A stretch of 64,000 bases of DNA from an uncultured Gemmatimonadota bacterium. GTDB lineage: Bacteria; Gemmatimonadota; Gemmatimonadetes; Gemmatimonadales; Gemmatimonadaceae. Below are positions 25,598 through 35,348 of the stretch, piece after piece. A model generated the notes under the pieces. That model did not search any database. It had not been told where the DNA came from and saw only the letters and a program-made list of their open reading frames with translations. The first letter of the stretch is position 1; the number at the start of each line of letters is the position of its first letter. The stretch spans positions 248,001-312,000 of the forward strand of contig CADEFN010000001.1 of NCBI GenBank assembly GCA_902826615.1. Direction: 5' to 3'. A program made the position numbers and the translations under genes.

Positions 25598-27766
25598 GTG
25601 ATCGTCTTTCTGCTTGCAGCGCAAATCGCCGCCGCCGATTCTGTCTACGCGTCCGAGGCACTTCGTGGCTTCGTGAACGAAGCGTCCCTGCGCAATCGCA
25701 CACCTCCCGCCGGTCTGCGGTCGTATCGGGCGAGTGCCGAGAGCGAGATCGGCATTGTGACGCGTCGTGCCGAGGGCATGGAGGGCGTGTTTTCCCTGGA
25801 GCAGATCAAGAGCGATGTGCGGTGGCGTCGTCCCGGGGAGTTCGAGCAGCGAGTTGCGGGGTATCGCAATCAATCGCTTGGGGTGCAGTTCTCGTCGTTG
25901 AGTTTTCTTCGGCAGCCTTGGGCGGTGCCGATTTTGTATGGCGACCGGCTGTCGATTCTTTTCGGGCGCGATACCTCGAGGGCCGCACGCCGGAGCGCGG
26001 AGCGGCGGCCGACGCTGGCGATCCATCCCCTCGCCAGCGACCGCGACACCTATTATCGGTTTGCCGGTGGCGATACGGTCGTGACCATGCGCTTCGGCGA
26101 TCGCGAGTTGCCTATTGTCAGGGTACAGGTCGAACCGCGAGCGGGTGTTGGGGCACGTACACTCCGGTTTCGCGGTGAACTCGACATCGACGCCACCCGT
26201 CATCACCTGGTGCGGATGCGCGGGTACTTCGTCGCCCCGCCGCCAACACGGTCACTCGTCTCGCTGGCCTTTGCTGCGAGCGGGTTTGAGGCGGTGGCCT
26301 TTGTGGAGTTGGAGAACGGGGAGTTCGAGGGGGAGTATTGGTTGCCGACGTATCAGCGCTTTGAGGCACAAGCGGCATGGACGGCGGCCACCGATTCGCG
26401 GAATGTCTTTCGGATTGTGTCGCGATACCAGCGGCATCAAATCAACGACACCCTGGTTGTGGCACTCGACTCGGATTCCCTGATCTCGATGCCATACAGA
26501 CTCGCGCTCGCTCCGCCAGATTCGCTGGCCGCATTTGCGAGCTGGCAGCGGGATATTGGCGTGTTGTCGGAGGGTATTCATGCCAATGACTTCGACGACA
26601 TCGCCCCCGATATCTGGCGACCGACGGGTGGGGCACGCACCAACTTTCGGGTGCAACGGGTCATGGACGCGGTACGAGTGAACCGCGTCGAAGGGCTCTT
26701 TACCGGCTGGGGCGTGCAAACTCGCTTTCGCGACGCCTTCCCCGGACTGACCCTGCGAGGGAACGCCGGCTGGGCGTGGAGCGAGCAAACCGTTCGCGGG
26801 CGTGTCAGTGCAGAGTTGGCACGCGGGAACTGGACCGGCGTGGCGCGGGCCGGGCGCTCGCTGGACATCACCAACGACTTTCGCAGCACCTTCGACAGCG
26901 GGTCGACGTTAGGCGCGGTGTTCGGGCAGGACAACTACGACTACGTGGACCGCTATGTGGCCGCACTTGGGGTCCATCGCCGTATTGGTCGTTCGCAGAG
27001 TATCTGGCGGCTGGAGACGGGACCCGCGCGTGATGAGGGTGCGGTGCGCAACCTGTCCCGGGGCGTCTTTCGGGGAGACTCCGGCTTTCGCGAGAATCGC
27101 GGGGTGCGCGAGGGCACGTACTGGCGCACCTGGAGTGCGCTGGAGTGGCGCCCGGATGTCAACGCGGAGTTCATGCGCACGGGGGTGGGCGGACTGCTGA
27201 CCATGGAACACGCAGCCGGTGATCTGCGATATACCCGCGTGGATGCGCGTCTGGTGGGACGGAAGAATCGTGGGCGGCTGAGTGTGGTGGGGCGTGCCGA
27301 TGCGGGCGCGGTGTGGGGCGGCGGTGTGCCCCCGCAACAGCTCTACGAACTCGGTCAGAATCAGAACCTGCAGGGGTACGGCTACAAGGAGTTTGTCGGT
27401 GACCGCGCCGTGGTGGGGCGCACCCTGGCGATGTGGCGCTTTCCCGTATTCGAGGGTCCGATGCGGTTGGGGCGCTGGATTCTCCCGGGGTTGTCGCCCG
27501 CGTTTGCCGTTGGGGCGCAGAGTGCCTGGACGACGTTGTCAAACGATCAGGCCAGGTATGCGAATCTCCTGCTGGGTACTCGCGTGGTCGGCAGTGGCGG
27601 GTTCGGGGCGCTCGTTGTTCCCATCGCGCGGCCTACTGACGGTGTACGCACATCCGTGACCATCGGCCTCCGCTTTGTGGGAGGAGCGATAGGTGTCGGG
27701 GTGGCGCGGCCGGTGGATCGCGAGGGGCGCTGGAAGCTGCGCGTCGACTTCGGGCAGATTATCTGA
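25598..27766 (+). CDS. Large outer-membrane beta-barrel protein (Omp85-like C-terminus)
   Basis: The product is about 722 residues from GTG 25598, where a hydrophobic signal (VIVFLLAAQIAAADS) begins; a longer reading from 25463 overlaps the previous gene. The C-terminal third has barrel strands and the LYELGQNQNLQGYGYKEFVGDRAVVGRTLAMWRFPV segment, which resembles the LGG..LRGY...F.GD...EYRFP signature of BamA/Omp85-superfamily barrels. The N-terminal part has no POTRA domain that I can recognise. Likely a surface or transport barrel; the assignment is moderate. It ends 20 bases from the convergent symporter. Confidence 0.45.
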   Translation: MIVFLLAAQIAAADSVYASEALRGFVNEASLRNRTPPAGLRSYRASAESEIGIVTRRAEGMEGVFSLEQIKSDVRWRRPGEFEQRVAGYRNQSLGVQFSSLSFLRQPWAVPILYGDRLSILFGRDTSRAARRSAERRPTLAIHPLASDRDTYYRFAGGDTVVTMRFGDRELPIVRVQVEPRAGVGARTLRFRGELDIDATRHHLVRMRGYFVAPPPTRSLVSLAFAASGFEAVAFVELENGEFEGEYWLPTYQRFEAQAAWTAATDSRNVFRIVSRYQRHQINDTLVVALDSDSLISMPYRLALAPPDSLAAFASWQRDIGVLSEGIHANDFDDIAPDIWRPTGGARTNFRVQRVMDAVRVNRVEGLFTGWGVQTRFRDAFPGLTLRGNAGWAWSEQTVRGRVSAELARGNWTGVARAGRSLDITNDFRSTFDSGSTLGAVFGQDNYDYVDRYVAALGVHRRIGRSQSIWRLETGPARDEGAVRNLSRGVFRGDSGFRENRGVREGTYWRTWSALEWRPDVNAEFMRTGVGGLLTMEHAAGDLRYTRVDARLVGRKNRGRLSVVGRADAGAVWGGGVPPQQLYELGQNQNLQGYGYKEFVGDRAVVGRTLAMWRFPVFEGPMRLGRWILPGLSPAFAVGAQSAWTTLSNDQARYANLLLGTRVVGSGGFGALVVPIARPTDGVRTSVTIGLRFVGGAIGVGVARPVDREGRWKLRVDFGQII

Positions 27767-27786
27767 CGCCAGCTGACGTCGCGGAG

Positions 27787-29034
27787 CTATTCGTCTTTTG
27801 GGGCGCCACGCGCGACAATACTCACCGCCGCCATATCGGCCGTGACGTTCATGGTCGTGGCAAACATGTCGGGGATGACGTCGACGGCAAAGAGCAGTGC
27901 CACACCATCCACCGGCACACCAATCCCCACCAGCACCTGCGATAGCAACAGCAGCCACCCGTGCGGAATACCGGGCACGCTGAAGCTCGACAGGAGCGCC
28001 GTCGCGGCAATCGTGAGACGATCGGTGAAGGTGACATCAACACCGTACAGTCTCGCGAGAAAAAGCGCCGCCGTGGTCCACATGACGGGTGATGTGATCT
28101 TGAACGTCGAGACGGCTAGCGGGAGCACCACACTCGTGACCGATTTGGGCAACGACAACCGCTGTTCTGCGCCTTCGATCAACGCGGGGAGTGAGGCCAG
28201 TGACGAACTGGTGCTCACCGCGACCGCTTGCGCCGGGAGCACGCCTCGTGCGAATCGCATCACCGGGATACCCGAGAATATCGAGGTCACGGGGTAGACA
28301 ACGAGCGCGAGAATGGTGCAGCCCGCAGCTATCGCCACCATGTAATAGGTGAGCGCCCCAGCGGTCTCGAGCCCCGCTCTGGTGGCGAGGGGCACCATCA
28401 GTGCGAAGACACCGATGGGTGAGAGGTCGATGATCCAGCGCACCACCACCAGCATGGCGTCGGCCAGCGCCTTGAAGAAACCCAACACCGGCGCACGCTT
28501 TTCGGTGTCGAGTTTGAGCACGGCGAATCCGAAGGCGATCGAGAAGATCACCAGGGGGAGCATGGCGCCATCGGCCGCCGCCTTGACGGGATTGGTGGGG
28601 ACGAGATTGACCAGAAACTGCGAAAAGGTCGGGATGTTTTTCGCAGCGTCAGCCACTTCCTGCACGCCACGTGTAGCACTTTCGCGCAGCGTGGCGCTGG
28701 TGGCGGGGTCGATGGTGAGCCAGGTGAAAAGCAGTGGCACCACGAAAAGTCCCACCAGCGCTGCCAGGCCAAGGAGACCGAAGAAGGTGAGGAAGGAGCG
28801 ACCTCCCACTTGTCGCACCTTTGCCGGGTCCGCCGCCGAGCTCACTCCGGTAATGAGGAGTGAGACCACCAGCGGGACGACGGTCATCCGGATGGAATTC
28901 ACCCAGAGTGCACCCACAACCTCTGCCCCCCGGATGAACTCGGCGAACGGTGTGGCGGTGGCCACGGGCTCCAACAGGATGCCGCCCGCGAGGCCAACGA
29001 CGAGGGCAAGGAGGACGCGTGAGGTGAGAGACAT
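27787..29034 (-). CDS. Dicarboxylate/amino acid:cation symporter
   Basis: The 415-residue protein belongs to the DAACS (GltP/DctA) family. It has around eight membrane segments, the Ser-rich re-entrant loop STSSSLASLPALIEGAE and the substrate-site helix PDMFATTMNVTADMAAVSIVA with the Asn/Asp pair. These proteins take up glutamate, aspartate or C4-dicarboxylates with sodium or protons. ATG 29034 follows a GAGGTGAG ribosome site; longer readings into the aminotransferase upstream region are not protein-like. It is divergent from an aminotransferase, which could relate to amino acid use. Confidence 0.85.
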   Translation of the reverse strand: MSLTSRVLLALVVGLAGGILLEPVATATPFAEFIRGAEVVGALWVNSIRMTVVPLVVSLLITGVSSAADPAKVRQVGGRSFLTFFGLLGLAALVGLFVVPLLFTWLTIDPATSATLRESATRGVQEVADAAKNIPTFSQFLVNLVPTNPVKAAADGAMLPLVIFSIAFGFAVLKLDTEKRAPVLGFFKALADAMLVVVRWIIDLSPIGVFALMVPLATRAGLETAGALTYYMVAIAAGCTILALVVYPVTSIFSGIPVMRFARGVLPAQAVAVSTSSSLASLPALIEGAEQRLSLPKSVTSVVLPLAVSTFKITSPVMWTTAALFLARLYGVDVTFTDRLTIAATALLSSFSVPGIPHGWLLLLSQVLVGIGVPVDGVALLFAVDVIPDMFATTMNVTADMAAVSIVARGAPKDE

Positions 29035-29167
29035 TGCGGGCGGAAATACGGTGCGGGCGGGGGCTTTCGCCAGAGCCTGCTGTTTGATTTTGCGCCACAA
29101 AACACTGGGCCTCCGATCAAGTCCGGGGAACGATTTAACTTGATTGACGCCTCGGCCCGCCCCGCCA

Positions 29168-30343
29168 ATGACCACCACACCCGCACCCTTCCTCTCCACC
29201 CGCGCCCGCGAGATCCAGCCTTTTTACGCGGTCGACATCTATCGGCAGGCGCTCGCCCTCTCAGAGAAGGGACGCACCATCCTGATGTGTGTGGGTGAGC
29301 CCGATTTCACCACTCCTGAGCGTGTGATTCGCGCTGCAATGGAGGCGGCGCTCCGCGGCGAAACGCACTACACCATGCCGATGGGGATTCCCCCGCTTCG
29401 CCGCGCCCTCGTGCAACACTATCGCGAGCGGTATGGAGTGGAAGTCGACCAGTCCCGAGTGCTCGTGACCGCCGGCGCGTCTGGAGCACTTACCCTGGCC
29501 TTCTCGGCCATCGCCGAACCGGGCGACGAAATCATGATGGCCGATCCGGCCTATCCGTCGAACCGGGCCTGCCTGCTTGCCTGCGGCGCGTCTGCCGGCC
29601 TGGTGCCCGTGGGCGCCGACACGCGATTCCAGCTGACGGCCGAACTGGTTGCGGCCAATTGGAACCCGCGCACGCGAGGAGTCATGATCGCGTCACCGTC
29701 CAACCCTACCGGCACGACCATTCCGCACGAGGAGCTGGCCGCCATCCATCAGGTGGTGCGTGACCGCGGTGGAGTGCTGCTGGTGGATGAGATCTACCAC
29801 GGACTCACCTACGGACACCGCCCACCCTCGGCGTTGTCGCTGGGTGACGATGTGTTTGTGGTGAACTCCTTCTCCAAGTACTACTGCATGACCGGATGGC
29901 GGCTCGGCTGGCTAGTGGCGCCGGCGGCGTATGTCCCGGCCATCGAACGCATGCAGGCGCATTTCTTTATTTGTCCTGCGGCGCCATCGCAATGGGCGGG
30001 TGTGGCCGCGCTGGAGCCCGAGAGCACGGCGATCTTCGAGCAGCAGCGCGCGGAGCTCCAGGCCCGCCGCGACTTTCTGGTGCCCACGCTGAATGCGATG
30101 GGACTGCGCGTGGCCTGCGAGCCGGATGGCGCCTTTTACGTGTACGTGGACATCACCGCCCACTCACACGACAGCTGGGCTTTTGCCACTGAACTGCTGC
30201 AGGCGACGGGCGTTGCGGTGACGCCGGGGCGCGATTTCGGTGTGCATCGCGCGACCGAACACATCCGGATGTCATACACGTCGTCGATGGCCCAGCTGAG
30301 AGAAGGGACGGAGGCGATCGGCGCGTTCTTGCAGCGACGGTAA
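29168..30343 (+). CDS. Class I/II PLP aminotransferase
   Basis: This 391-residue fold-type I enzyme has CVGEPDFTTPE at the start, THYTMPMG, the SNPTGT loop, VDEIYHGL, and the PLP-lysine motif NSFSKYYCMTGWRLGW. The closest subgroup is aspartate/aromatic-type aminotransferases. The exact amino acid cannot be read from sequence. ATG 29168 is chosen over an upstream TTG; the motif spacing fits. It is followed by a hairpin at 30352-30372 and is divergent from the dicarboxylate symporter. Confidence 0.85.
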   Translation: MTTTPAPFLSTRAREIQPFYAVDIYRQALALSEKGRTILMCVGEPDFTTPERVIRAAMEAALRGETHYTMPMGIPPLRRALVQHYRERYGVEVDQSRVLVTAGASGALTLAFSAIAEPGDEIMMADPAYPSNRACLLACGASAGLVPVGADTRFQLTAELVAANWNPRTRGVMIASPSNPTGTTIPHEELAAIHQVVRDRGGVLLVDEIYHGLTYGHRPPSALSLGDDVFVVNSFSKYYCMTGWRLGWLVAPAAYVPAIERMQAHFFICPAAPSQWAGVAALEPESTAIFEQQRAELQARRDFLVPTLNAMGLRVACEPDGAFYVYVDITAHSHDSWAFATELLQATGVAVTPGRDFGVHRATEHIRMSYTSSMAQLREGTEAIGAFLQRR

Positions 30344-30351
30344 AAAGTGAA

Positions 30352-30372
30352 GGGCGCCAATCTCTGGCGCCC
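30352..30372. terminator. Convergent-gene hairpin (bidirectional terminator)
   Basis: GGGCGCCA-ATCTC-TGGCGCCC is a perfect 8-bp stem between the aminotransferase stop and the end of the CHAP gene. On the minus strand it is followed by TTCACTTTTTA, a U-rich run, so it should terminate the CHAP transcript; on the plus strand the run is weak. Confidence 0.65.
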
Positions 30373-30387
30373 CTCATGCTGACCTGC

Positions 30388-30990
30388 TTACCGCTTCACC
30401 GGTCGCAACTTCTCCACTTCGTCCGAGCCCATGGGATGCAGGAACCCACGTAGCCAGAGTCCGGGCTTCTTCTTGAAGTCGAGCGAGCGGACCTTCTTGT
30501 AGACGCCGTCACCTTCACGATCGGCCTGTGCACTCGCCGGTGATGGACTGGTGTTTCCCTCGATGGTGGAAAAGTTCACCTGCCCGGGTGTGACCACGAG
30601 CCCTGCGTGGCCCGTGCCCGTGTCTCCCTTCTGCATGAAGAAGATCGCGCCCGGCACCGGCACCTTCTTCTGTGCATACTTGCCGCTCGCCGTGTAGCTC
30701 TGCATCACGCTGGCGTTAAAACGCTGCGAGATGAGTTTGAGTACCTCGGGAGACGCGCCCAGGTTGGTGTAGGCCCGCATGTAGACGGCCTTGCAGAAGG
30801 CCATGCAATAAGGCCACCCCGTCTGCCACCCGACGGATTGGAGCAGCTGCAGTAGTTCTTTTGCTGCGGCGTCTTCCCCCGCGGTGTCGGGGTCGTCCCA
30901 GGCGGCGTTGTTGGCCGTCTCTTTCAGGTTCAGAAAGTGGCTGGCGACGCGAAGAATTTCGTCAGCGGCCTGCGTGGCAGTGTATCCCAT
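30388..30990 (-). CDS. CHAP-domain peptidoglycan amidase-like protein
   Basis: The 200-residue protein starts at ATG 30990 behind a strong AGGAGG ribosome site. The CHAP (cysteine/histidine amidohydrolase) core has WPYCMAFCKAVY for the catalytic cysteine, TGHAGLVV for the histidine, and EGNTS for the third residue. CHAP enzymes cut peptidoglycan cross-links or related amides. There is no signal peptide, so it is either exported by another route or cytoplasmic. It sits 49 bases after murB, which would fit a cell-wall gene pair. It also resembles phage endolysin modules, but no phage genes are near. Confidence 0.7.
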   Translation of the reverse strand: MGYTATQAADEILRVASHFLNLKETANNAAWDDPDTAGEDAAAKELLQLLQSVGWQTGWPYCMAFCKAVYMRAYTNLGASPEVLKLISQRFNASVMQSYTASGKYAQKKVPVPGAIFFMQKGDTGTGHAGLVVTPGQVNFSTIEGNTSPSPASAQADREGDGVYKKVRSLDFKKKPGLWLRGFLHPMGSDEVEKLRPVKR

Positions 30991-31039
30991 CCCCTCCTCC
31001 TGTTCTCCTCGGTTTGCGCCGCCCCCAATGGGCGACCCT

Positions 31040-31996
31040 TCAGAACTCCCCGATAAACCCGATCTCCGGTTCCAGCTGCTGATTGAACTTTGTCTGCACG
31101 GCCTCCTGCGCGTGGGCAATCAACGCGCGGACATCAGCGGCTGTGGCGTGGCCAAGGTTCACCATGATGTTGGCATGCATGTGCGAAATCTGTGCCCCGC
31201 CAATGCGGAATCCCTTGAGTCCGCACTGATCCACCAGACGTCCCGCGCCCACGCCCTCGATCTTCTTGAAAATCGAACCCGCGCTGGGATGAATCTCGAG
31301 CCAGGGATGCCGTGCGCCCCGCCAGCTGAGGTTCTCCTGCAGAATCCGGTGCATCACCGCCGGATCACCCGGCGTTAGGCGGAAGGTCACCGCGAGCGCA
31401 ATGTCCTGCCGATGGTGAAACACACTTTCATCGTACCCGAACGCCAGGTAGTCCGGCCCCACCACCTTCCTCTGGCCCTCCTCGGTGAGAATCTCGCACG
31501 ATTCCACGACTTCGGCGATGAACATCGTACGCTCACGTTCAGGCGCCGGGGAGAGGAAGTGAAGGTTCTGCCACACGGCCCCGCCCACAGTGGACGGGAT
31601 GCCGATGTAGTGCTCCAGCCCACTCAGGGAGGCGCCAATCGCGGCGAAAATGAGATCCTTGCAGGTGGTCCCGCTCTCGGCCCAGAGCCGGGTGTCGTCC
31701 ACAAATCGGTGGGCGGCGGCCTGGTTGCGGACCACCACTCCCCGGAACCCCTTGTCCCCCACCAGGATGTTGGCGCCAAGTCCGAGGACGAAGTGCGGCA
31801 CATCCAGCTCCCGCGCCAGAATGACCGCGTTTGCCAGGTCGTCCGCCGAGGTGGCATCGTACAGGAGGTCGGCGGGACCACCAATCCGGAATGTGGTGTA
31901 CGGAGCCAGGGGTGCGTCCGAGCGCAGGCGCTGCGGATCGAGGAAGGTCCGTGCCGACGCACGAAAGTTCGCGAGAGCGCGTTCAACAGTGGTCAT
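31040..31996 (-). CDS. murB: UDP-N-acetylenolpyruvoylglucosamine reductase MurB
   Basis: This 318-residue flavoprotein has the VAO-type FAD motif (TTFRIGGPADLL, GLGANILVGD), GIPSTVGGAVWQN and the C-terminal SAGSIFKKIEGVGAGRLVDQCGLKG. It reduces enolpyruvyl-UDP-GlcNAc to UDP-MurNAc in peptidoglycan synthesis. Length is normal. The CHAP gene follows it on the same strand. A GCCTAACG copy here is out of the Leu-Gly frame (31373-31380). Confidence 0.88.
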   Translation of the reverse strand: MTTVERALANFRASARTFLDPQRLRSDAPLAPYTTFRIGGPADLLYDATSADDLANAVILARELDVPHFVLGLGANILVGDKGFRGVVVRNQAAAHRFVDDTRLWAESGTTCKDLIFAAIGASLSGLEHYIGIPSTVGGAVWQNLHFLSPAPERERTMFIAEVVESCEILTEEGQRKVVGPDYLAFGYDESVFHHRQDIALAVTFRLTPGDPAVMHRILQENLSWRGARHPWLEIHPSAGSIFKKIEGVGAGRLVDQCGLKGFRIGGAQISHMHANIMVNLGHATAADVRALIAHAQEAVQTKFNQQLEPEIGFIGEF

Positions 31997-32083
31997 GTCG
32001 TGAATCTGGCGGGAGCGGCTATCCCAATCCAGCCGCCAGCCGGTCGTGGCATCACCTCTCTTTCTGAAACAAGGAGCACACGC

Positions 32084-33487
32084 TTGTCAGGCATGCTGAA
32101 CATGGTGGGACGCTGGACCCGACGCGCAACAGCCGTCGCTCTCCTGCTGGCACCAGCACTCCTCGCGGCCCAGCGGGCCGAGCTGGAGAAGGTGCTGCAA
32201 ACGAAGACCCTGGCCAATGGGATGGAGATCATCGTCCTCGAGAACCATGGAGTCCCGCTCGCCACGGTCGAGATCAATGTGCGCAATGGCTCCTTCACCC
32301 AGAGCAAGGGGTTCGAGGGGCTGGCCCACATGTACGAGCACATGTTCTTCAAGGCTAACGACAAACTGCCGCGCCCGGACGAATTTGTGTCGAGAGCGTC
32401 GGAGCTGGGGGCGGTGTTCAACGCGACCACGCAGGAAGAGCGCGTCAACTATTACATGACGCTTCCGCGGGACAGCGTGGGTGGGGCGATCGAACTGATG
32501 GCGGCCGCGCTGCGCACACCGAAATTCCTGCGCGAAGAACTGGAAAGCGAGCGCCAGGTGGTACTCGGCGAATACGACCGGAATGAATCGAGCCCCGGGT
32601 TTGCCTTTCAGAACGATTTGCACAAACTGCTTTATCCCGGTCAGTTCGGACGCAAGAACATCATTGGCGAACGATCGGTGCTTCAGACGGTGACCCCCGA
32701 GCAGCTGCGTGCCATTCAGAAGAAGTACTACATCCCCAACAACTCGGTACTGATCGTCACGGGCGACGTGAAGCCCGCCGAGATCTTCACGCTGGCTGAG
32801 GCTGCCTTCGGCGACTGGAAGCCGGGCCCCGATCCTTTCAAGACCGATCCAATCCCCCCGATTCCCGCACTCACAGGGAACGATGCCATCATCACCGAGG
32901 AGTCGGTGAATGCGGTCACGGTGTACGTCATGTGGCAGGGGCCGAGTGTCCGTAAGGATCGTGCCGCCACCTTTGCGGCTGACGTCTTCTCCGACGCCAT
33001 CAACCAGTCGGTCTCGACCTTCCAGAAACGTCTGGTCGACACCGGGCTCTTCTCGGCAGTCGGGTTCAACTACTACACCCTCGACCAGGTCGGGCCGATT
33101 TCGGTGCAGGGCCAGACCACACCGGACAAACTGAAGGCAGCACTGGCGGCGCTCGACAAGGAGCTCACGCAGCTCGCCGATCCGGGCTACCTCACCAACG
33201 ATGCCGTGGAGTCCACCAAGGCCGAACGGGCGGTGAGCACGGCCTTCGGCATGGACCGCGCCAGCGACTTCGCCCATACGCTGGGCTTCTGGTGGAGTGT
33301 GGCCGACCTCGAATACTACATGGGGTACATCGACACGATGGCGAAGATGACTGCGCAGGATCTGCAGGCGTACGCAAAGAAGTACATCATCGGCAAACCA
33401 CGAATTACCGGCGTGCTGATCCATCCTGAAGCCCGCAAAGCTCTGGGTCTCACCAAGGCCGACCTGCTGCCGAGGGCCGTGCAATGA
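32084..33487 (+). CDS. M16-family zinc metalloprotease, active subunit
   Basis: The 467-residue protein is exported (signal peptide ending ALLAAQ). It contains the M16 zinc motif HMYEH (His82, Glu85, His86) and the downstream ELESERQVVLGEYDRNE glutamate, so it should be catalytic. Family members cut short peptides. A TTG at 32084 has AAGGAG seven bases upstream and is preferred over ATG 32093, although the latter gives the same protein core. Its stop overlaps the ATG of the next gene, an inactive M16 partner, which suggests a heterodimer like mitochondrial processing peptidase. Confidence 0.85.
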   Translation: MSGMLNMVGRWTRRATAVALLLAPALLAAQRAELEKVLQTKTLANGMEIIVLENHGVPLATVEINVRNGSFTQSKGFEGLAHMYEHMFFKANDKLPRPDEFVSRASELGAVFNATTQEERVNYYMTLPRDSVGGAIELMAAALRTPKFLREELESERQVVLGEYDRNESSPGFAFQNDLHKLLYPGQFGRKNIIGERSVLQTVTPEQLRAIQKKYYIPNNSVLIVTGDVKPAEIFTLAEAAFGDWKPGPDPFKTDPIPPIPALTGNDAIITEESVNAVTVYVMWQGPSVRKDRAATFAADVFSDAINQSVSTFQKRLVDTGLFSAVGFNYYTLDQVGPISVQGQTTPDKLKAALAALDKELTQLADPGYLTNDAVESTKAERAVSTAFGMDRASDFAHTLGFWWSVADLEYYMGYIDTMAKMTAQDLQAYAKKYIIGKPRITGVLIHPEARKALGLTKADLLPRAVQ

Positions 33488-34791
33488 TGCGGCGTCTTGT
33501 GGCTGTTGTGCTGAGCATGGTGGGTATCGTGCCGGCCGCGCTGGCACAGGCGACCGCCGATAGCGCCACCACGCAGTTTGATGTGGCGGGGATCAAGGTG
33601 ATCCACCGGCCGTCGGGTGGCGACATGGTGGTGGCCAACCTCTACTTGTTAGGCGGGGTGCGGCAGGTGTCGTGGGACAATGCGGGGATCGAGCTGCTGC
33701 TGCTCGATGCCAGCGAACGTGGCACCCGCACCTATTCGCGCGAGCGCTTGCGTCGCACCATGGCGCGGCTCGGCACCGGCATCGTGATCGGTTCCGAACA
33801 TGACTGGACCTCGCTCGGCATTCGCGCCACGCGCGCCACCTTCGACTCCACCTGGGCTGTCTTTGCCAGCCGTGTCATGGAGCCGACGCTCGATCCTGGC
33901 GAAGTGGAGCTGGCGCGGCAGCAGTATCTGCTGGCGGTGAGTCAGCGGCAGGACAACCCCGATGCGCTGGCCGAGTTTCTGGCCGATTCGCTGGCGTACG
34001 ATGGCCATCCGTACGCGGTGCCCGCCACCGGAACAGCAGCCTCGCTTCGAAAGATTGCGATCGCCGATCTGCGCAAGTACCACACAGAACAGTTTGTCAA
34101 ATCGCGTATGCTGCTGGTGGTCGTTGGCAACATCACACGCGACAAGATCACGCGGCTCATCACCTCCTCGCTCGGCAAGCTGCCGGCGGGTGCGTACACC
34201 TGGACCCTGCCCGACACCTTGCCACGCCGGAAGGCGTCGGCGTTTGGTCTGCAGCGTGACCTGCCGACCAACTATATCCTCGGTCGTTATGCGGGGCCCC
34301 CGGCTGGTACGAAGGACTACTACGCACTACGGATCGCGACCGCAGTGCTTGGGGGGCAGTTCTTCAGTGAGATTCGCTCGCGGCGCAACCTCACGTATGC
34401 CGTCGACGCGCCCTTTATTGACCGGGCGATCAGCGGGGGTGGGTTGTATGTGACGGCGGCGTCCCCGGCGCAGACGGTGGATCTCATGCGTCAGCAGCTG
34501 GCGGGTGTGCGGACGGGCGAGGTGAGCGAGGAGGGGCTGAGTCGCCTGATTCACCAGTTCTTGACGCAGTTCTTTCTGGAGAACGAGACGAACACGGAGC
34601 AGGCGGATTTTCTGGCGAAGTCGTTCCTGTTCGAGGGTGACATTCGCGCGGTAGGTCATTTCGAGGAGCAGCTGCGTTCGATCACGCCGGGGGATATCCG
34701 GCGGGTGGCGCAGCGGTGGATACGGGATGTGCAGTGGGCATATATCGGCGACGTGAGCAAGTTGCCGAAGGCGAGCATGGAGCGGTGGTAG
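33484..34791 (+). CDS. M16-like partner lacking the zinc motif
   Basis: This 435-residue exported protein (signal ending ALAQ) has the M16 fold: VANLYLLGGVRQVSW at the start of the first domain and the IRSRRNLTYAV loop late in the chain. Where HxxEH is expected the chain reads GIELLLLD, so no zinc site is present. It starts within the stop of the preceding active subunit (ATGA overlap), so the two are almost surely made in equal amounts. It probably helps bind peptide substrate in a two-chain enzyme. Confidence 0.82.
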   Translation: MMRRLVAVVLSMVGIVPAALAQATADSATTQFDVAGIKVIHRPSGGDMVVANLYLLGGVRQVSWDNAGIELLLLDASERGTRTYSRERLRRTMARLGTGIVIGSEHDWTSLGIRATRATFDSTWAVFASRVMEPTLDPGEVELARQQYLLAVSQRQDNPDALAEFLADSLAYDGHPYAVPATGTAASLRKIAIADLRKYHTEQFVKSRMLLVVVGNITRDKITRLITSSLGKLPAGAYTWTLPDTLPRRKASAFGLQRDLPTNYILGRYAGPPAGTKDYYALRIATAVLGGQFFSEIRSRRNLTYAVDAPFIDRAISGGGLYVTAASPAQTVDLMRQQLAGVRTGEVSEEGLSRLIHQFLTQFFLENETNTEQADFLAKSFLFEGDIRAVGHFEEQLRSITPGDIRRVAQRWIRDVQWAYIGDVSKLPKASMERW

Positions 34792-34799
34792 GCGCTAGC

Positions 34800-35348
34800 T
34801 CAGAAGAGCGCTGAAAGCTCGATCACCAGCGCTTCCGCAGCTCCGTGGGGCTGCCAGACCAGACGTTCGGACTCGTACACCGGCGCCGTCGCCTCGGGGG
34901 TCCACACCTCTGCTCGCTGTTCGTCCGGATCGATGATCCAGTAGACCGGCACGCCAAGCTCCTGATACAGTCGGCGTTTGGTGAACCGGTCGTAGCGCGA
35001 GGTCGATGGGCTCAGCACCTCAACGACAAGTGATAGTTTGCGCACGTGGCCCCACTCCAGACCCCGTGCGCTGAGGTCCGAGATGACAAACACGTCAGGC
35101 TGGAGAATGAGATCGTTCCGGCCAAACGAGAGGTCGGCCGGCGAGATCGCGACCACGCCAAGTTGGTGACGACGGACGTACTGCCGGAGCGCCGTCGCAA
35201 CTTCGAGAACCGCCGCCTGGTGACGAAACCGGGGCGAGGGGCTCACCAGCAGCTCCCCATGCACAAGTTCGTAGCGCATCCCGTCGTCCGGGAGTGCGAG
35301 TACTTCTTCTCGTGTGTAGTACCGGTCCAACGCGGCAGGCATGGACAT
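34800..35348 (-). CDS. Uma2-family endonuclease (DUF820)
   Basis: The 182-residue protein from ATG 35348 is a standard Uma2 protein: YTREEVLALPDDGMRYELVHGELLVSPSP at the start, LQPDVFVISDL, and VVEVLSPSTSRYDRFTKRRLYQELGVPVYWIIDP. The fold is of the PD-(D/E)XK nuclease type. These genes are widespread, often in many copies and of unknown role, sometimes tied to mobile elements. Here it stands alone with no transposon features next to it. Confidence 0.85.
   Translation of the reverse strand: MSMPAALDRYYTREEVLALPDDGMRYELVHGELLVSPSPRFRHQAAVLEVATALRQYVRRHQLGVVAISPADLSFGRNDLILQPDVFVISDLSARGLEWGHVRKLSLVVEVLSPSTSRYDRFTKRRLYQELGVPVYWIIDPDEQRAEVWTPEATAPVYESERLVWQPHGAAEALVIELSALF

Noticed and set aside
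30388-30990. Prophage endolysin
   Set aside because: CHAP domain fits, but no phage genes are adjacent and the gene follows murB.
34800-35348. Transposon-associated Uma2
   Set aside because: No inverted repeats, target duplications or transposase are nearby.
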